Shown: piece by piece, positions 41,001-51,209 of the stretch
How the letters are laid out: each line of letters opens with the position of its first letter
How positions within the stretch are numbered: position 1 is the first letter of the stretch
Made by a program: the position numbers and the translations under genes
The notes under the pieces: model-generated
What the model was told of the DNA's origin: nothing
What the model saw: the letters and a program-made list of their open reading frames with translations, nothing else
Databases searched by the model: none
Origin: Vibrio navarrensis
GTDB taxonomy: Bacteria; Pseudomonadota; Gammaproteobacteria; Enterobacterales; Vibrionaceae
Length of the DNA stretch: 64,000 bases
Assembly: GCF_015767675.1 (NCBI RefSeq)
Contig: NZ_CP065217.1
Span: forward strand, 1,054,001-1,118,000
Reading direction: 5' to 3'

Positions 41001-41789
41001 ATGCACCCACTTAGAATCAAACGCCCATCTCGTCATGCTTTGGTCATCGCACTTAGCATGTTTGCTTTACTCAATGTGACGAGCTTTGTGTCAGCTCTCG
41101 GCGTCGAAGATCAAATTGACGTATTCACCGAATCGGCTTATTTCTGCATCTTACTTTACATCCGTATCGCACTTTCACCATCGATTTGTGATTACAAACT
41201 GATCGTTTGGGGCGTCAATCTGGTTCTCGCTGTCGCGATGTACGATACCTTGACTGAAGTCCGAATTCTGGCTGACTGGAGTCACGATTATGCGTTGCTA
41301 GACAACGTAATCGAGCAAGGTGGTATGTTCATCGCGGTTTCCTTGATCGCACTGGGAATTGCCAGGGCCATGCGTGCCAAAGATTATGAGATAGTACGAG
41401 ATGAACTGACTGGGCTTTACAATCGACGCTATTTGGATAGTTTTAGCGATGAAGATCTCTCCTTGATTTATATCGATCTTAATGGCTTAAAAGAGATTAA
41501 CGATACTCAAGGCCATGCTAAAGGTGATGAACTGATCGTCCGTTTTGCCAATAAATTGTCGCATGTGGTTGAAGAAGATGAATTTGCTTTTCGGGTGGGA
41601 GGCGACGAATTTATTCTTTTGCTCGACCCGCAAAGAGTTGACCAAGTGATGAATCATCTCCAGGCACTGGCTTTCGCGGCAAAAATCGCCTTCTCTTTTG
41701 GTATTTCGTACGTAAATGAAGGCAACATTAGTCAGCGAGTTCGTTTAGCCGATGAGCGCATGTATCAAATGAAACGTAACCTTGATTGA
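41001..41789 (+). CDS. Membrane-bound GGDEF diguanylate cyclase (short)
   Basis: A 262-residue protein with three or four N-terminal membrane helices (about 12-33, 45-60, 66-82, 107-123) and a compact GGDEF domain (130-260). The metal motif DLNGLKEIND and the active site GGDEF (200-204) are intact, so it should make cyclic di-GMP. The I-site position reads EEDE, so there is no canonical RxxD product inhibition. The domain is somewhat shorter than usual between the DxLTGLYNRR start and the metal motif. AGTAGAG lies 7 bases before the ATG and an in-frame stop lies just upstream. It is monocistronic. Confidence 0.87.
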   Translation: MHPLRIKRPSRHALVIALSMFALLNVTSFVSALGVEDQIDVFTESAYFCILLYIRIALSPSICDYKLIVWGVNLVLAVAMYDTLTEVRILADWSHDYALLDNVIEQGGMFIAVSLIALGIARAMRAKDYEIVRDELTGLYNRRYLDSFSDEDLSLIYIDLNGLKEINDTQGHAKGDELIVRFANKLSHVVEEDEFAFRVGGDEFILLLDPQRVDQVMNHLQALAFAAKIAFSFGISYVNEGNISQRVRLADERMYQMKRNLD

Positions 41790-41816
41790 CAGACACGAGT
41801 GACGCTGGGGGAAAAT

Positions 41817-41843
41817 AACACCCGCCCCAACATAGCGGGTGTT
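41817..41843 (-). terminator. Terminator of the prkA-yeaH-spoVR operon
   Basis: Perfect 9-bp stem AACACCCGC/GCGGGTGTT with a 9-nt loop; on the minus strand it is followed by ATTTTC. It may also serve the convergent GGDEF gene. Confidence 0.7.
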
Positions 41844-41877
41844 AAGTAGATTACTGATCGCACCGTGCCCCTTGTGC

Positions 41878-43392
41878 CTATTCTTTGGCGGGACACGTGG
41901 CCAGAACTTCGCGATGCCCGGACTCTTTTACTTCTTCCAAAATGACTTCAAATCCCCAAATTCGGTATAAGTGTTTTAGCACTTCTTCATAGCTTTTATC
42001 CAGCGGGATCCGATTGTGCGGCACATATTGCAGTGTCAGCGAACGGTCACCACGCACATCGACATTGAAGACCTGAATGTTGGGCTCTAGGTTCGACAGA
42101 TTATACTGTGCGGCCAAGGCTTCTCTGATTTTTCGATATCCGCTATCGTCATGAATCGCATTCACCTCAATAAAGTTTTTACGGTCGTCATCTTGAATAG
42201 CAAACAGTTTAAAATCGCGGATGATTTTAGGCGACAAGTATTGGCTGATAAAACTCTCGTCTTTAAAGTTATGCATTGCAAAATGAACGGCGTCTAGCCA
42301 GTTGCTGCCAGCGAGTTCCGGGAACCACTCACGGTCTTCATCGGTGGGTTCTTCACAGATACGTTTGATGTCTCTGAACATGGCAAACCCGAGTGCATAC
42401 GGATTGATTCCACTGAAATATGGGCTGTTATAGGGGGGTTGAGCGACCACACTGGTATGACTGTGCAAAAATTCCAGAATGAATTTATCGGACACTAGCC
42501 CCTCGTCGTAAAGATGATTCAAAATCGTGTAGTGCCAGAAAGTTGCCCAGCCTTCGTTCATCACTTGAGTCTGTTTTTGCGGATAAAAGTATTGGCTGAT
42601 TTTTCTCACGATACGCACGATTTCACGCTGCCACGGCTCAAGCAATGGCGCATGCTTTTCAATAAAGTAGAGGATGTTTTCCTGCGGCTCACTGGGGAAT
42701 CGAATCTGATTGCGCTCTTCTTTGGCTTTTGCTTTCGGCACAGTGCGCCACAGTTCATTGACCTGTGATTGCAAGTACGCTTCACGTTCTTCTTGGCGGG
42801 CTTTCTCTTCGTTGATCGAAATCTTCTCTGGCCGTTTGTAACGATCAACGCCAAAATTCATCAGGGCATGGCAGGAATCGAGCAGTTTTTCCACTTCGGT
42901 TTCACCATACTTGATTTCGCACTCAGCAATGTAATTTTTGGCAAAGAGTAAGTAGTCGATGATAGAACTGGCGTCGGTCCAGGTTTGAAATAGATAATTG
43001 CCCTTAAAGAAGGAGTTATGCCCATAACAAGCGTGCGCCATGACCAAGGCCTGCATGGTGACGGTGTTCTCTTCCATCAAGTAGGCGATGCAAGGGTTGG
43101 AGTTGATCACAATCTCATAGGCTAAGCCCATTTGTCCGTGTTTGTAATTTTGCTCAGTTTGAATAAACTTTTTACCAAACGACCAGTGGTTGTAGTTTAT
43201 CGGCATACCGATGCTTGAATAAGCATCCATCATTTGCTCTGAGGTGATCACCTCGATCTGGTTAGGGTAAGTGTCCAGACGATAGTGCTCTGCAACCCGC
43301 TTTATCTCTTGATGGTATTTATCCAGCAGTTCGAAAGTCCAGTCAGGGCCATCTGGTAAGGTTTTACGCTTTTGCTTAGTTTTGGTTGTCAT
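41878..43392 (-). CDS. ycgB: SpoVR/YcgB family protein
   Basis: A 504-residue cytoplasmic protein of the SpoVR family. Motifs typical of the family are PDWTFELLDKYHQEI at the N-terminus, MNEGWATFWHYTI (a His/Glu-containing helix reminiscent of metallopeptidases) and GINPYALGFAMFRDI. Family members occur with PrkA and YeaH in stationary-phase and stress programmes; the biochemical role is unknown. AGGAGG lies 7 bases before the ATG, and the gene begins 11 bases after yeaH, so the three form one operon. Confidence 0.93.
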   Translation of the reverse strand: MTTKTKQKRKTLPDGPDWTFELLDKYHQEIKRVAEHYRLDTYPNQIEVITSEQMMDAYSSIGMPINYNHWSFGKKFIQTEQNYKHGQMGLAYEIVINSNPCIAYLMEENTVTMQALVMAHACYGHNSFFKGNYLFQTWTDASSIIDYLLFAKNYIAECEIKYGETEVEKLLDSCHALMNFGVDRYKRPEKISINEEKARQEEREAYLQSQVNELWRTVPKAKAKEERNQIRFPSEPQENILYFIEKHAPLLEPWQREIVRIVRKISQYFYPQKQTQVMNEGWATFWHYTILNHLYDEGLVSDKFILEFLHSHTSVVAQPPYNSPYFSGINPYALGFAMFRDIKRICEEPTDEDREWFPELAGSNWLDAVHFAMHNFKDESFISQYLSPKIIRDFKLFAIQDDDRKNFIEVNAIHDDSGYRKIREALAAQYNLSNLEPNIQVFNVDVRGDRSLTLQYVPHNRIPLDKSYEEVLKHLYRIWGFEVILEEVKESGHREVLATCPAKE

Positions 43393-43403
43393 GCGCAGTC
43401 CTC

Positions 43404-44675
43404 CTATGCAGTCTCTTTCTGGAACAGCTCTCTAAATACCGGGAAGATATCTTCTACTGAGCGGATATTCTTCATCGCAAAGTTGTTGAAGCTTTCTTCT
43501 AATTTTTCATATTCGTGCCAAAGAGTTTGGTGAGAACGACGTGTAATCTCAATATAAGCGTAGTACTGGCAGTTAGGCAGTAACTTGTTGGTTAACAGTT
43601 CACGACAGCGTGGAGAGTCGTCCGCCCAGTTATCGCCGTCTGAAGCTTGTGCCGCGTAAACGTTCCATTCCCCAACGGGATAGCGTTGCTTAACAATGTC
43701 ATCCATCAACTTGAGAGCACTGGAAACAATGGTCCCTCCAGTCTCCTGAGAGTAGAAAAACTCATGCTCATCCACCTCTTTGGCCTGTGTGTGGTGACGA
43801 ATAAAGACCACTTCAACATTCTCATAAGTGCGAGTTAAGAACAGATAAAGCAGTACATAAAAGCGCTTTGCGATGTCCTTAGTCGCTTGATCCATTGAGC
43901 CTGAAACGTCCATCAGACAGAACATGACGGCCTGGCTCGATGGCACGGGTTTTTTCTCATAATTCTTAAAACGCAGATCAAAGGTGTCAATAAAAGGGAC
44001 CGCATCGATGCGCTTTCGCAACTCTTCAATTTCTTGTTTAATGCGCATCTCTTCCAGTTTTTGCGCCGGTTCCCTATTTTGGATGCGTTCTAGTTCCTCT
44101 TCCAATTCTTGCATTAGGCGCTTTTTGCCAGCGGTCATCGCGGTGCGACGAGCTAAAGACTGTTGCAGAGAACGAACAACAGAGATGTTGGATGGAATGC
44201 CAGCAGTTTGAAAACCTGCTCGGTGCTTTTTCCATTCGGTGATTTTATTGACTTGGTTTTTCTTCAGGTTGGGCAGCGCCAGATCTTCAAACAGAATGTC
44301 GAGATACTCGTCTTTTGAGATCTGAAAGACGAAATCATCTTGCCCCTCACCGTCCGCGCTTGCGTCGCCTTCACCAGAACCGCCACCGCCTTGCCCACCT
44401 TTGGGGCGTTCGATCTTATCGCCAGTGATAAACTGGTCGTTTCCGGGGTGTACACGCTCGCGTAATCCGCCTTTCCCCTGATGAAAAATAGGTTCCTTGA
44501 TATCTTTGTGCGGAATGGCAACATCTTCACCGGTCTCGGTATTGGTGATCGAGCGGCGATTTACTGCATCCGCAACAGACTCTTTGATTTGCTCTTTGTA
44601 GCGTCTCAAGAAGCGCTGTCTGTTGACAGCGCTCTTATTCTTGCCATTGAGCCTCCGGTCGATAAATTGCGCCAT
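43404..44675 (-). CDS. yeaH: YeaH/DUF444 von Willebrand factor A-like protein
   Basis: A 423-residue protein. The N-terminus [12 protein letters not shown] and the basic helix after it are conserved in YeaH; a glycine-rich segment ([20 protein letters not shown]) follows; the C-terminal half carries a vWA-like domain with the metal-site motif MDVSGSMD. The start at 44675 has GAGGGG about 7 bases upstream and matches YeaH length; an upstream in-frame extension has no ribosome site. It lies between prkA and spoVR. A scaffold or chaperone role for a kinase complex is often proposed but not shown. Confidence 0.92.
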   Translation of the reverse strand: MAQFIDRRLNGKNKSAVNRQRFLRRYKEQIKESVADAVNRRSITNTETGEDVAIPHKDIKEPIFHQGKGGLRERVHPGNDQFITGDKIERPKGGQGGGGSGEGDASADGEGQDDFVFQISKDEYLDILFEDLALPNLKKNQVNKITEWKKHRAGFQTAGIPSNISVVRSLQQSLARRTAMTAGKKRLMQELEEELERIQNREPAQKLEEMRIKQEIEELRKRIDAVPFIDTFDLRFKNYEKKPVPSSQAVMFCLMDVSGSMDQATKDIAKRFYVLLYLFLTRTYENVEVVFIRHHTQAKEVDEHEFFYSQETGGTIVSSALKLMDDIVKQRYPVGEWNVYAAQASDGDNWADDSPRCRELLTNKLLPNCQYYAYIEITRRSHQTLWHEYEKLEESFNNFAMKNIRSVEDIFPVFRELFQKETA

Positions 44676-44722
44676 GAAATTCCCCTCTTCATGTTCCACA
44701 AGACCTAACTCATTTCTCAAGG

Positions 44723-46657
44723 TTAGGACGATTTACGTACACGCAGGTACCACTCGGAAAGCAGGCGTACTTGTTTCTCGGTGTAGCCTTTTTCCATCAT
44801 ACGAGCTACGAAGTCATCGTGTTTCTTCTGATCGTCAGAAGAGGTTTTCGCGTTGAAAGAGATAACCGGAAGCAGATCTTCTGTGTTGGAGAACATTTTC
44901 TTCTCGATGACGGTGCGCAGTTTTTCGTAGCTGGTCCAAACCGGATTTTGCCCATTGTTATTTGCTCGGGCACGCAGCACAAAGTTCACAATCTCATTGC
45001 GGAAATCTTTCGGATTGGAAATGCCCGCGGTTTTCTCGATTTTTTCCAACTCGCCATTCAGAGCAGAGCGGTCGAATAACTGGCCAGTTTCCGGATCACG
45101 GTACTCTTGATCTTGAATCCAGAAATCGGCGTAGGTGACGTAACGATCAAAGATATTCTGGCCATATTCAGAGTAAGACTCGAGGTAGGCAGTTTGAATT
45201 TCTTTGCCAATGAACTCCACGTAGCGCGGTACGAGGTAGCCTTTGAGAAACTCTAGGTAGCGATCAGCCGTATCTTGTGGGAACTGCTCCCGTTCGACTT
45301 GCTGCTCAATCACATAGAAGAGATGAACAGGGTTTGCCGCCACTTCGGTATGGTCAAAGTTAAACACACGCGAGAGGATCTTAAAGGCGAAACGGGTTGA
45401 AAGGCCTTTCATCCCTTCGTCGACACCAGCGTAGTCACGATATTCTTGATAACTCTTCGCTTTTGGATCGGTATCTTTTAAGGTTTCACCGTCATAGACG
45501 CGCATTTTTGAGTAAATCGACGAGTTTTCTGGCTCTTTCAGACGAGAAAGAATACTGAATTGGGCCAGTAAATCGAGCGTGCTTGGTGAACAAGGTGCTT
45601 TGGAAAGTTCTGAGTGCTCAAGGAGTTTCTGGTAGATTTTGACTTCTTCTGAAACACGCAAACAGTAAGGGACTTTGACGATATAAACCCGATCGAGGAA
45701 TGCTTCGTTGTTTTTGTTGTTTCTAAAGGTTTGCCATTCCGATTCGTTTGAGTGGGCGAGAATCATGCCATCAAATGGAATCGCTGACAGCCCTTCAGTG
45801 CCGTTAAAGTTCCCTTCTTGGGTCGCGGTCAAAAGTGGATGCAGCACTTTGATAGGTGCTTTAAACATCTCGACGAACTCCATCAAACCCTGGTTCGCTT
45901 TACACAACGCACCTGAGTAGCTGTAAGCATCCGGATCGTCTTGCGAATAATGTTCAAGACGACGAATATCGACTTTACCAACCAAAGAGGAAATGTCTTG
46001 GTTGTTCTCATCGCCCGGTTCGGTTTTGGCAATGCCAATTTGGTCGAGAATGGAAGGACGCACTTTCAGCACTTTAAATTTGCTGATATCCCCCCCGAAT
46101 TCGTGCAAGCGTTTTGCCGCCCAAGGCGACATGATGGAGCGTAAGTAGCGTTTTTCAATGCCATACTCCTGCTGTAGGATATCGCCGTCTTCATTGACAT
46201 CAAACAAACAGAAAGGATGGTCGTTGACCGGGCTACGTTGCCCGTTTGCGCTCAAGACGTAAATGGGCATTTGCTGCATCAAGGCCTTGAGTTTTTCCGC
46301 CAGTGAAGATTTACCACCGCCGACCGGACCGAGCAAATAGAGGATCTGTTTGCGTTCTTCTAACCCTTGCGCAGCGTGTTTTAGGTAAGAGACGATCTGC
46401 TCGATCGCGTCTTCCATGCCATAAAAATCTTTAAACGTTTTGTAGCGTGAGATGACACGGTTAGAAAATAGTCTGCTGAGGCGAGGATGATGTGAAGTGT
46501 CGATCAGCTCTGGCTCTCCAATCGCCATAAGAAGTCGTTCTGCTGCATTTGCATAGGCACTTTTGTCATCTTTGCACAGCGCAAGGAAGTCTTGTATCGA
46601 CATCTCTTCGTCTTTTGCTGCTTCATAGCGAGCTTGATAGTGGTCAAAAATACTCAT
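44723..46657 (-). CDS. prkA: PrkA/YeaG serine protein kinase
   Basis: A 644-residue AAA+-type protein of the PrkA family. The Walker A motif GPVGGGKSS (about residues 110-118) and the long C-terminal kinase-like region with [14 protein letters not shown] are present. PrkA homologues phosphorylate serine and act in nitrogen and stationary-phase responses in enterics; an ATP-dependent protease activity has also been proposed for some. AAGGGG precedes the ATG. It is the first gene of the operon with yeaH and spoVR; I found no convincing sigma-54 promoter in front of it, unlike E. coli yeaG. Confidence 0.93.
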   Translation of the reverse strand: MSIFDHYQARYEAAKDEEMSIQDFLALCKDDKSAYANAAERLLMAIGEPELIDTSHHPRLSRLFSNRVISRYKTFKDFYGMEDAIEQIVSYLKHAAQGLEERKQILYLLGPVGGGKSSLAEKLKALMQQMPIYVLSANGQRSPVNDHPFCLFDVNEDGDILQQEYGIEKRYLRSIMSPWAAKRLHEFGGDISKFKVLKVRPSILDQIGIAKTEPGDENNQDISSLVGKVDIRRLEHYSQDDPDAYSYSGALCKANQGLMEFVEMFKAPIKVLHPLLTATQEGNFNGTEGLSAIPFDGMILAHSNESEWQTFRNNKNNEAFLDRVYIVKVPYCLRVSEEVKIYQKLLEHSELSKAPCSPSTLDLLAQFSILSRLKEPENSSIYSKMRVYDGETLKDTDPKAKSYQEYRDYAGVDEGMKGLSTRFAFKILSRVFNFDHTEVAANPVHLFYVIEQQVEREQFPQDTADRYLEFLKGYLVPRYVEFIGKEIQTAYLESYSEYGQNIFDRYVTYADFWIQDQEYRDPETGQLFDRSALNGELEKIEKTAGISNPKDFRNEIVNFVLRARANNNGQNPVWTSYEKLRTVIEKKMFSNTEDLLPVISFNAKTSSDDQKKHDDFVARMMEKGYTEKQVRLLSEWYLRVRKSS

Positions 46658-47059
46658 GTCACATTCCCCTTCTTATTCAGTCTGCTGACGAACGTTGGCA
46701 AATATCGTCCCTTCTCAAGGATAAGCCTAGACCGCGATTTGCAATTTTGCTTAACAATTATGTGTTTATTTAAAAAAATACTTGTTGAGATGCGGGGTTG
46801 ATCGCCTCTTTCCATGGCGCTCAAATAGATTGAATTCAGGAATAATATGTCTTTCTCTATGTGGCATTTGTGGTGAAAATGAGTTTAATATGAAGAGCAA
46901 TTTAATATGAAGAGCAATTTAGTATGAAGAGCAAAAAGCGACGTTTTAAGCCAACTAGAATAGAGAGGAAATGTTTCTTGATGGTAAAGGCAAAGGAAAG
47001 TGGCTAAAGAAACAAGGCCGGCCTATTCGCCAGCCTTGGAGGAAACGGTTTGAGTTCGC
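46658..47059. other. 402-base gene-free region between prkA and yfbU
   Basis: The region is AT-rich, has no supported reading frame, and must hold the prkA promoter on the minus strand. A short direct repeat array lies at 46884-46934. I see no RNA gene. The GGCCGG(C)CTA...GCCAGCC stretch near 47018-47035 gives a weak hairpin that may terminate yfbU transcription. Confidence 0.5.
46884..46934 (+). repeat. Three 17-bp direct repeats
   Basis: TTTAATATGAAGAGCAA occurs at 46884-46900 and 46901-46917, and with one change (TTTAGTATG...) at 46918-46934. The copies are exactly adjacent. Each contains an ATGAAGAGC that could look like a start codon, but no long frame follows. Confidence 0.9.
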
Positions 47060-47560
47060 TTATGCACTGAAGATTTGGCGCAGCTCCGTGGCAGACAGAT
47101 GGTACTGGCGAGGACATTTTTTCCAGCTCGCCAGCATTCGGCGGTATTTTTCCAACATCGGCATTTGACTGTTGAAATGGTGGTCTGCTTTATCAAATTG
47201 AGGATACAAGCCTTCGGAGTCGACTAAGAAACGCACGTAGTGGACCAATTGAGCTTCTGAAGCGATGTCGAAACCTAGGAACTGTAGTCGACGCTGATCC
47301 ACCTCTGCACGTTCGCTATCAGAGAGCATTTTGTTGGATTCCTGCATGGCGTGATACATCTCCATAATGTCGATCACTTCTTTGCAGTGTGATTCCGAAA
47401 TACAGCCAAAATCTTTGTTTAACTCGCGCATTTGTAGCTCATAACCGCGTTCAATAATGGTTTTTAAACGTTGGTATTTTGCCGCATTGGTTGGGTCGAG
47501 CTGTGACATGAGTTTGTACTGATTTGATAGGATCAAACGCTGTGTGTTTGACATTTCCAT
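47060..47560 (-). CDS. yfbU: YfbU family protein (UPF0304)
   Basis: A 166-residue protein starting [18 protein letters not shown] and containing [15 protein letters not shown] and the near-terminal [16 protein letters not shown], all conserved in E. coli YfbU (164 residues). It is helical throughout and has no catalytic motif that I recognise. GAGG lies 5 bases before the ATG. It is transcribed alone, between the CbiM-like gene and prkA. Confidence 0.93.
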   Translation of the reverse strand: MEMSNTQRLILSNQYKLMSQLDPTNAAKYQRLKTIIERGYELQMRELNKDFGCISESHCKEVIDIMEMYHAMQESNKMLSDSERAEVDQRRLQFLGFDIASEAQLVHYVRFLVDSEGLYPQFDKADHHFNSQMPMLEKYRRMLASWKKCPRQYHLSATELRQIFSA

Positions 47561-47683
47561 GGTGACCTCACTGAAGATAATTTTATTGTGTTGTTGCAGT
47601 TAGGTTAGCGGAACATCACACGATGAAACATGATCTCAATACAGATTTAATTCGAAAAGTACAAATTATGTTTGTCGATTTGT

Positions 47684-48352
47684 TCAGTGTTTGTGGTAAT
47701 GGTTGAAAATGTAATCATGGTCGGAGAAGACCCTTAACCACTCAGGCTTGAACACACAAAGTACGGCAAGTGACATGCCATTTAGCAAGGCTTCTGGAAA
47801 GGCGAGCAGAGGGACCAAAATGAAATAGTTGTCCCAAATGGTTTGCCAATCATAATGACCAGACCAAAGGTGGTAGAGCGCGTTAACCATCAAATGCAAG
47901 CTGCCAGTGATAGCCGCATTGAGAAAACCAGCGATAAAAATAAAGACAAAGATATTGCGTGGCAGGTAGTGGTAACTTAGGCAAAAAATCAGATAAGAAA
48001 TGGTGATAGGAAACAGCACTGACAGCGTTAGGTATTCGGGAATGGCTGAAAGTGGCATGTCACTGGTTAAGGCTAGCCCGAAGGTGACAGGTAGACAAAT
48101 CAGAAAAGCCATTCGCCAACCGAACATCATGGTCAGAGTGGTGAGAGCGAGAAAATGAACCTGCAGCCCATCTTTGATCCCAGCTTGTGTGCGCCAGAGC
48201 AAAAACAGGATAAAAATAACGGCAAAAGTGAGATGTTGAAAACTCTTTTCATTGAGCAGCTTAGGCAAAACAACGCGCTTGAAATCTGCCCAGCAGAAAC
48301 GCCAGCCAATCAAAATCGTTAGGCCTGAGCAGAAAAGAGTGAATACATCCAT
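47684..48352 (-). CDS. CbiM-like energy-coupling-factor membrane protein
   Basis: A 222-residue membrane protein with six or seven helices (FAVIFILFLLW, FLALTTLTMMFGWRMAFLIC, IFVFIFIAGFLNAAITGS, and others) resembling the COG3235/CbiM group of predicted ECF substrate-binding components. HFLALTTLTMMFGW includes the His/Thr-rich turn found in the family. No ATPase or EcfT subunit lies beside it, so it would have to use a shared module or work alone. It begins 37 bases after pflA on the same strand and may be cotranscribed. Substrate (cobalt, nickel or other) is not known. Confidence 0.75.
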   Translation of the reverse strand: MDVFTLFCSGLTILIGWRFCWADFKRVVLPKLLNEKSFQHLTFAVIFILFLLWRTQAGIKDGLQVHFLALTTLTMMFGWRMAFLICLPVTFGLALTSDMPLSAIPEYLTLSVLFPITISYLIFCLSYHYLPRNIFVFIFIAGFLNAAITGSLHLMVNALYHLWSGHYDWQTIWDNYFILVPLLAFPEALLNGMSLAVLCVFKPEWLRVFSDHDYIFNHYHKH

Positions 48353-48389
48353 GTACTAAAATCCGTGAGAAAGGAATGTCTGTGCGGCG

Positions 48390-49130
48390 TTAGTATTTAA
48401 CGTTGCTGTGGTATTGAGACAAAATGGCCACCATCGCATCCATCGTCTCTTTCGGCGGTGGATTGACCCCTTCCAGAGGATAATCTTGTCCCATCGCTTC
48501 CCATTTGTGCGCGCCGAGTTTGTGGTAGGGCAATAGCTCTACTTTCTCAATATTGTCCATGTCTTTGATAAAGGCACCAAGCATGTGTGCGGCTTCAGGA
48601 TCATCGGTATACCCGGGTACGATAACGTAACGGATCCAAGTCTTTTGGCCGATTTTGTGCAGGTAGCGGGCGAAATCCAGCGTGCGTTTGTTCGATACGC
48701 CGATGAAATCGTGGTGAATTTCATCTTTCATGTGTTTAATGTCCAACATCACCAAATCGGTGGCGTCCAGCACCTCATCAATAACTTCCGTATGTTTGCG
48801 CACATAACCGTTGGTATCTAAGCAAGTGTGAATACCTTCCGCTTTAGCCGCACGGAAAAAGTCGCGCACAAACTCAGGTTGCAACATGGCTTCGCCACCT
48901 GAACAAGTAATGCCACCGCCAGAAGCGTTCATAAAATGTCGGTAGGATTTTGCCTCGCGGATGATCTCTTCCACAGAGACTTCTTTACCAATGTGAGTGT
49001 CCCATGTGTCACGGTTGTGGCAATACTTACAGCGCATTAAACAACCTTGCATAAAGACAATAAAGCGAATACCAGGGCCGTCTACGGTACCGCAGGATTC
49101 AAATGAGTGAATACGACCAGTTGTTGACAT
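48390..49130 (-). CDS. pflA: Pyruvate formate-lyase activating enzyme
   Basis: A 246-residue radical-SAM enzyme that places the glycyl radical on PflB. The 4Fe-4S motif CLMRCKYC gives C30, C34 and C37, and [17 protein letters not shown] and the DLVMLDIKH stretch fit the family. Its target pflB lies 3.2 kb further on the same strand, separated by a chemoreceptor gene and lpxR, so the two are not in one operon as they are in E. coli. Confidence 0.96.
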   Translation of the reverse strand: MSTTGRIHSFESCGTVDGPGIRFIVFMQGCLMRCKYCHNRDTWDTHIGKEVSVEEIIREAKSYRHFMNASGGGITCSGGEAMLQPEFVRDFFRAAKAEGIHTCLDTNGYVRKHTEVIDEVLDATDLVMLDIKHMKDEIHHDFIGVSNKRTLDFARYLHKIGQKTWIRYVIVPGYTDDPEAAHMLGAFIKDMDNIEKVELLPYHKLGAHKWEAMGQDYPLEGVNPPPKETMDAMVAILSQYHSNVKY

Positions 49131-49215
49131 GAGTTGCTCTCAATTCTTACCAAATTCTGGCTGTCATTTTATTACAAAAACTAGGGTTAAAACAGTCTTA
49201 GTCGGGAAGTGCGCA

Positions 49216-49231
49216 TGGCAGCAAATTTGCT
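49216..49231 (+). promoter_or_regulatory. Probable sigma-54 promoter of the chemoreceptor gene
   Basis: TGGCAGCAAATTTGCT has the -24 GG (49217-49218) and -12 GC (49229-49230) at exactly the sigma-54 spacing, matching TGGCAC-N5-TTGCT except at two positions. It lies 96 bases before the start of the chemoreceptor gene. Many Vibrio motility genes use sigma-54. Confidence 0.6.
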
Positions 49232-49326
49232 TCATGAAGATGACAGTTTGCGGAATTGTTATTATGTTATAAAAGTAACCGCTTTTGGGTGTAAAAATAA
49301 ACAACTATGCTGTAGGGATGTAAACC

Positions 49327-51207
49327 ATGAATACGCTTGCGCTTTCTCAAAAACACAAGATTCTGTCGTTTTTGAGTGTACTTATTTTGGGATTTGTTGC
49401 TCTTGCTTTTTACACGTCCAAACAACTTGGCTCAATGACGGAACAGTATGCGAAAAGCAGTCTAGTTTCCGAGGGGGCCAGACAAATCGCCAAAACTCAG
49501 GTTGAACTGCTTTTGTTGTCGGGGAAACTGCGTCAAATGAGCTTAAGTCAGGTGGCTGAAATCCGCGCGGATGTACAGGCGCTGAATAAAAATGTTCAAG
49601 GTGCGAGCGATACGCTCAGTCAATTTGCACTGAATTCACAAGCCGGCTCGATGAAAACGGCGATTCAAGAGTTTGAGCAATCGCTGACCCCTTGGTTGGA
49701 ACTACGCTCTGAAGTTGGTTTTTCCGTCGATGAAGGCAAACTTGGGCGAATGAAAGAGTTAGCTAAAATCATTGAAGCAAAAATCGCGGAAACGGGGATG
49801 GTGACCATCAACTCGGATTTTCAAGAGATGATTAAGACTCAGCAGAATTACTTGTTGCAAGCAAATGAACAAAACTTAAAGCTGTTTAACCGCTCTATGG
49901 CTATGTTTGTCAATGTTTCTAACAGCTACGGTATGTTGGACTTGTATGAGAAAGAGATAAACGAGTTCAAAACCACTTTTGCAAGAGTCAGTGAACTGTT
50001 GCAGCAACTAAGCTCGATTGAGCAGCAACTTGCGTCCACTCAGCAGGCCTCTTTACAGCAGATCCAACAAGCGTCTGAAACGTTAAGTGGCATGGCATCC
50101 GAGTATCAAAAGAGAGCCGCTAACTATTCTGACAGCACCAAATGGTCGGTGTTGATTGCGTCCGGCGCATTGGCTCTGTTGACCGTCCTTATTTTTGTTA
50201 ACTTAAGTGCATCTTTGACAAAAGCACTCGATAGAATTAGCCAGATGATCCAAGCGATTGCGCAAGGCGATTTGTCTCGACGTTTGGAAACTAGCCAAAA
50301 CAGCCAAGATGAATTTAACCTGCTCTCTCAGGCGGTGAACAAAAGCTGTGAGAATTTGGGTGAACTGGTTTCTGGCGTACAGCAGAGCAGTTTATCTCTT
50401 GCCAATTACGCGGGCGAACTGAGAACTGGTTTGGATAATCTTGTTCGCCATCAAGCGGACATCATGGGACAAACGCAGTTGATCGCCTCTGCTACCGAGG
50501 AAGTCAGCGTTACAACTAGCGAAGTTTCCAGCTCGCTCGAATTTGTTTCTGAGATCAGTAAAGCCTCAAACCAAGCGGCGGAAGAAGGCGGAAAAGTGAT
50601 TGCAGAAGCGATCGGTTCTCTTGAGCAGGTGGCAGACATTCTGCACTCTGCCTCTGGACACATTACCCAGCTTGAAGAAGCTTCGGCGAAAATAGATTCT
50701 GTGATGGATATCATCAATGGCATTGCAGAGCAAACGAATCTGTTGGCGCTCAATGCCGCGATTGAAGCTGCTCGCGCTGGTGAGCAAGGGAGAGGTTTTG
50801 CGGTGGTGGCTGATGAGGTACGAAGCCTTGCGGTAAGAACCGTTGATGCCGTCAGCGAAATTTCGGGCACGATTGAGACGATGAAAAACGAAAGTGCTGA
50901 GGTTATTCAGTACATCAGCAACTCAGGCAAAACCATAGAGAAAGGGCAGCAGAAAGGACACGAAGCGATCAACGCGCTCAAACACATCACCGACAAAGCC
51001 GATGAGGCCAGCCAGCAAACCGAAGTGATCTTTAGTTCGATGAAAGAGCTGGCGACGACCAGTCAATCCATGGCCGATAGCATGACCCAAATCTCCCATG
51101 CGATGCGAGAGCTGGAGACCAATAACCAAGAGTTGCGGGAAGTGAGTAAACTGGTTGACAGCCACTCCCGCACACTTAGTAACGAATGCCAGAATTTTAA
51201 AATTTGA
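49327..51207 (+). CDS. Methyl-accepting chemotaxis protein
   Basis: A 626-residue chemoreceptor. Membrane helices at about 12-30 and 271-295 enclose a helical periplasmic sensor; a HAMP domain (about 295-350) and a signalling bundle with [19 protein letters not shown] (from about 468) follow. The sensor domain is helix-rich, without Cache or 4HB signature that I can name. The C-terminus (NECQNFKI) has no CheR tether pentapeptide. It is divergent from pflA and preceded by a likely sigma-54 promoter. Confidence 0.93.
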   Translation: MNTLALSQKHKILSFLSVLILGFVALAFYTSKQLGSMTEQYAKSSLVSEGARQIAKTQVELLLLSGKLRQMSLSQVAEIRADVQALNKNVQGASDTLSQFALNSQAGSMKTAIQEFEQSLTPWLELRSEVGFSVDEGKLGRMKELAKIIEAKIAETGMVTINSDFQEMIKTQQNYLLQANEQNLKLFNRSMAMFVNVSNSYGMLDLYEKEINEFKTTFARVSELLQQLSSIEQQLASTQQASLQQIQQASETLSGMASEYQKRAANYSDSTKWSVLIASGALALLTVLIFVNLSASLTKALDRISQMIQAIAQGDLSRRLETSQNSQDEFNLLSQAVNKSCENLGELVSGVQQSSLSLANYAGELRTGLDNLVRHQADIMGQTQLIASATEEVSVTTSEVSSSLEFVSEISKASNQAAEEGGKVIAEAIGSLEQVADILHSASGHITQLEEASAKIDSVMDIINGIAEQTNLLALNAAIEAARAGEQGRGFAVVADEVRSLAVRTVDAVSEISGTIETMKNESAEVIQYISNSGKTIEKGQQKGHEAINALKHITDKADEASQQTEVIFSSMKELATTSQSMADSMTQISHAMRELETNNQELREVSKLVDSHSRTLSNECQNFKI

Positions 51208-51209
51208 GC

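Noticed and set aside
46971..47168. Plus-strand frame of 65 codons overlapping the yfbU end
   Set aside because: It overlaps yfbU in antisense and has no ribosome site or similarity that I recognise.
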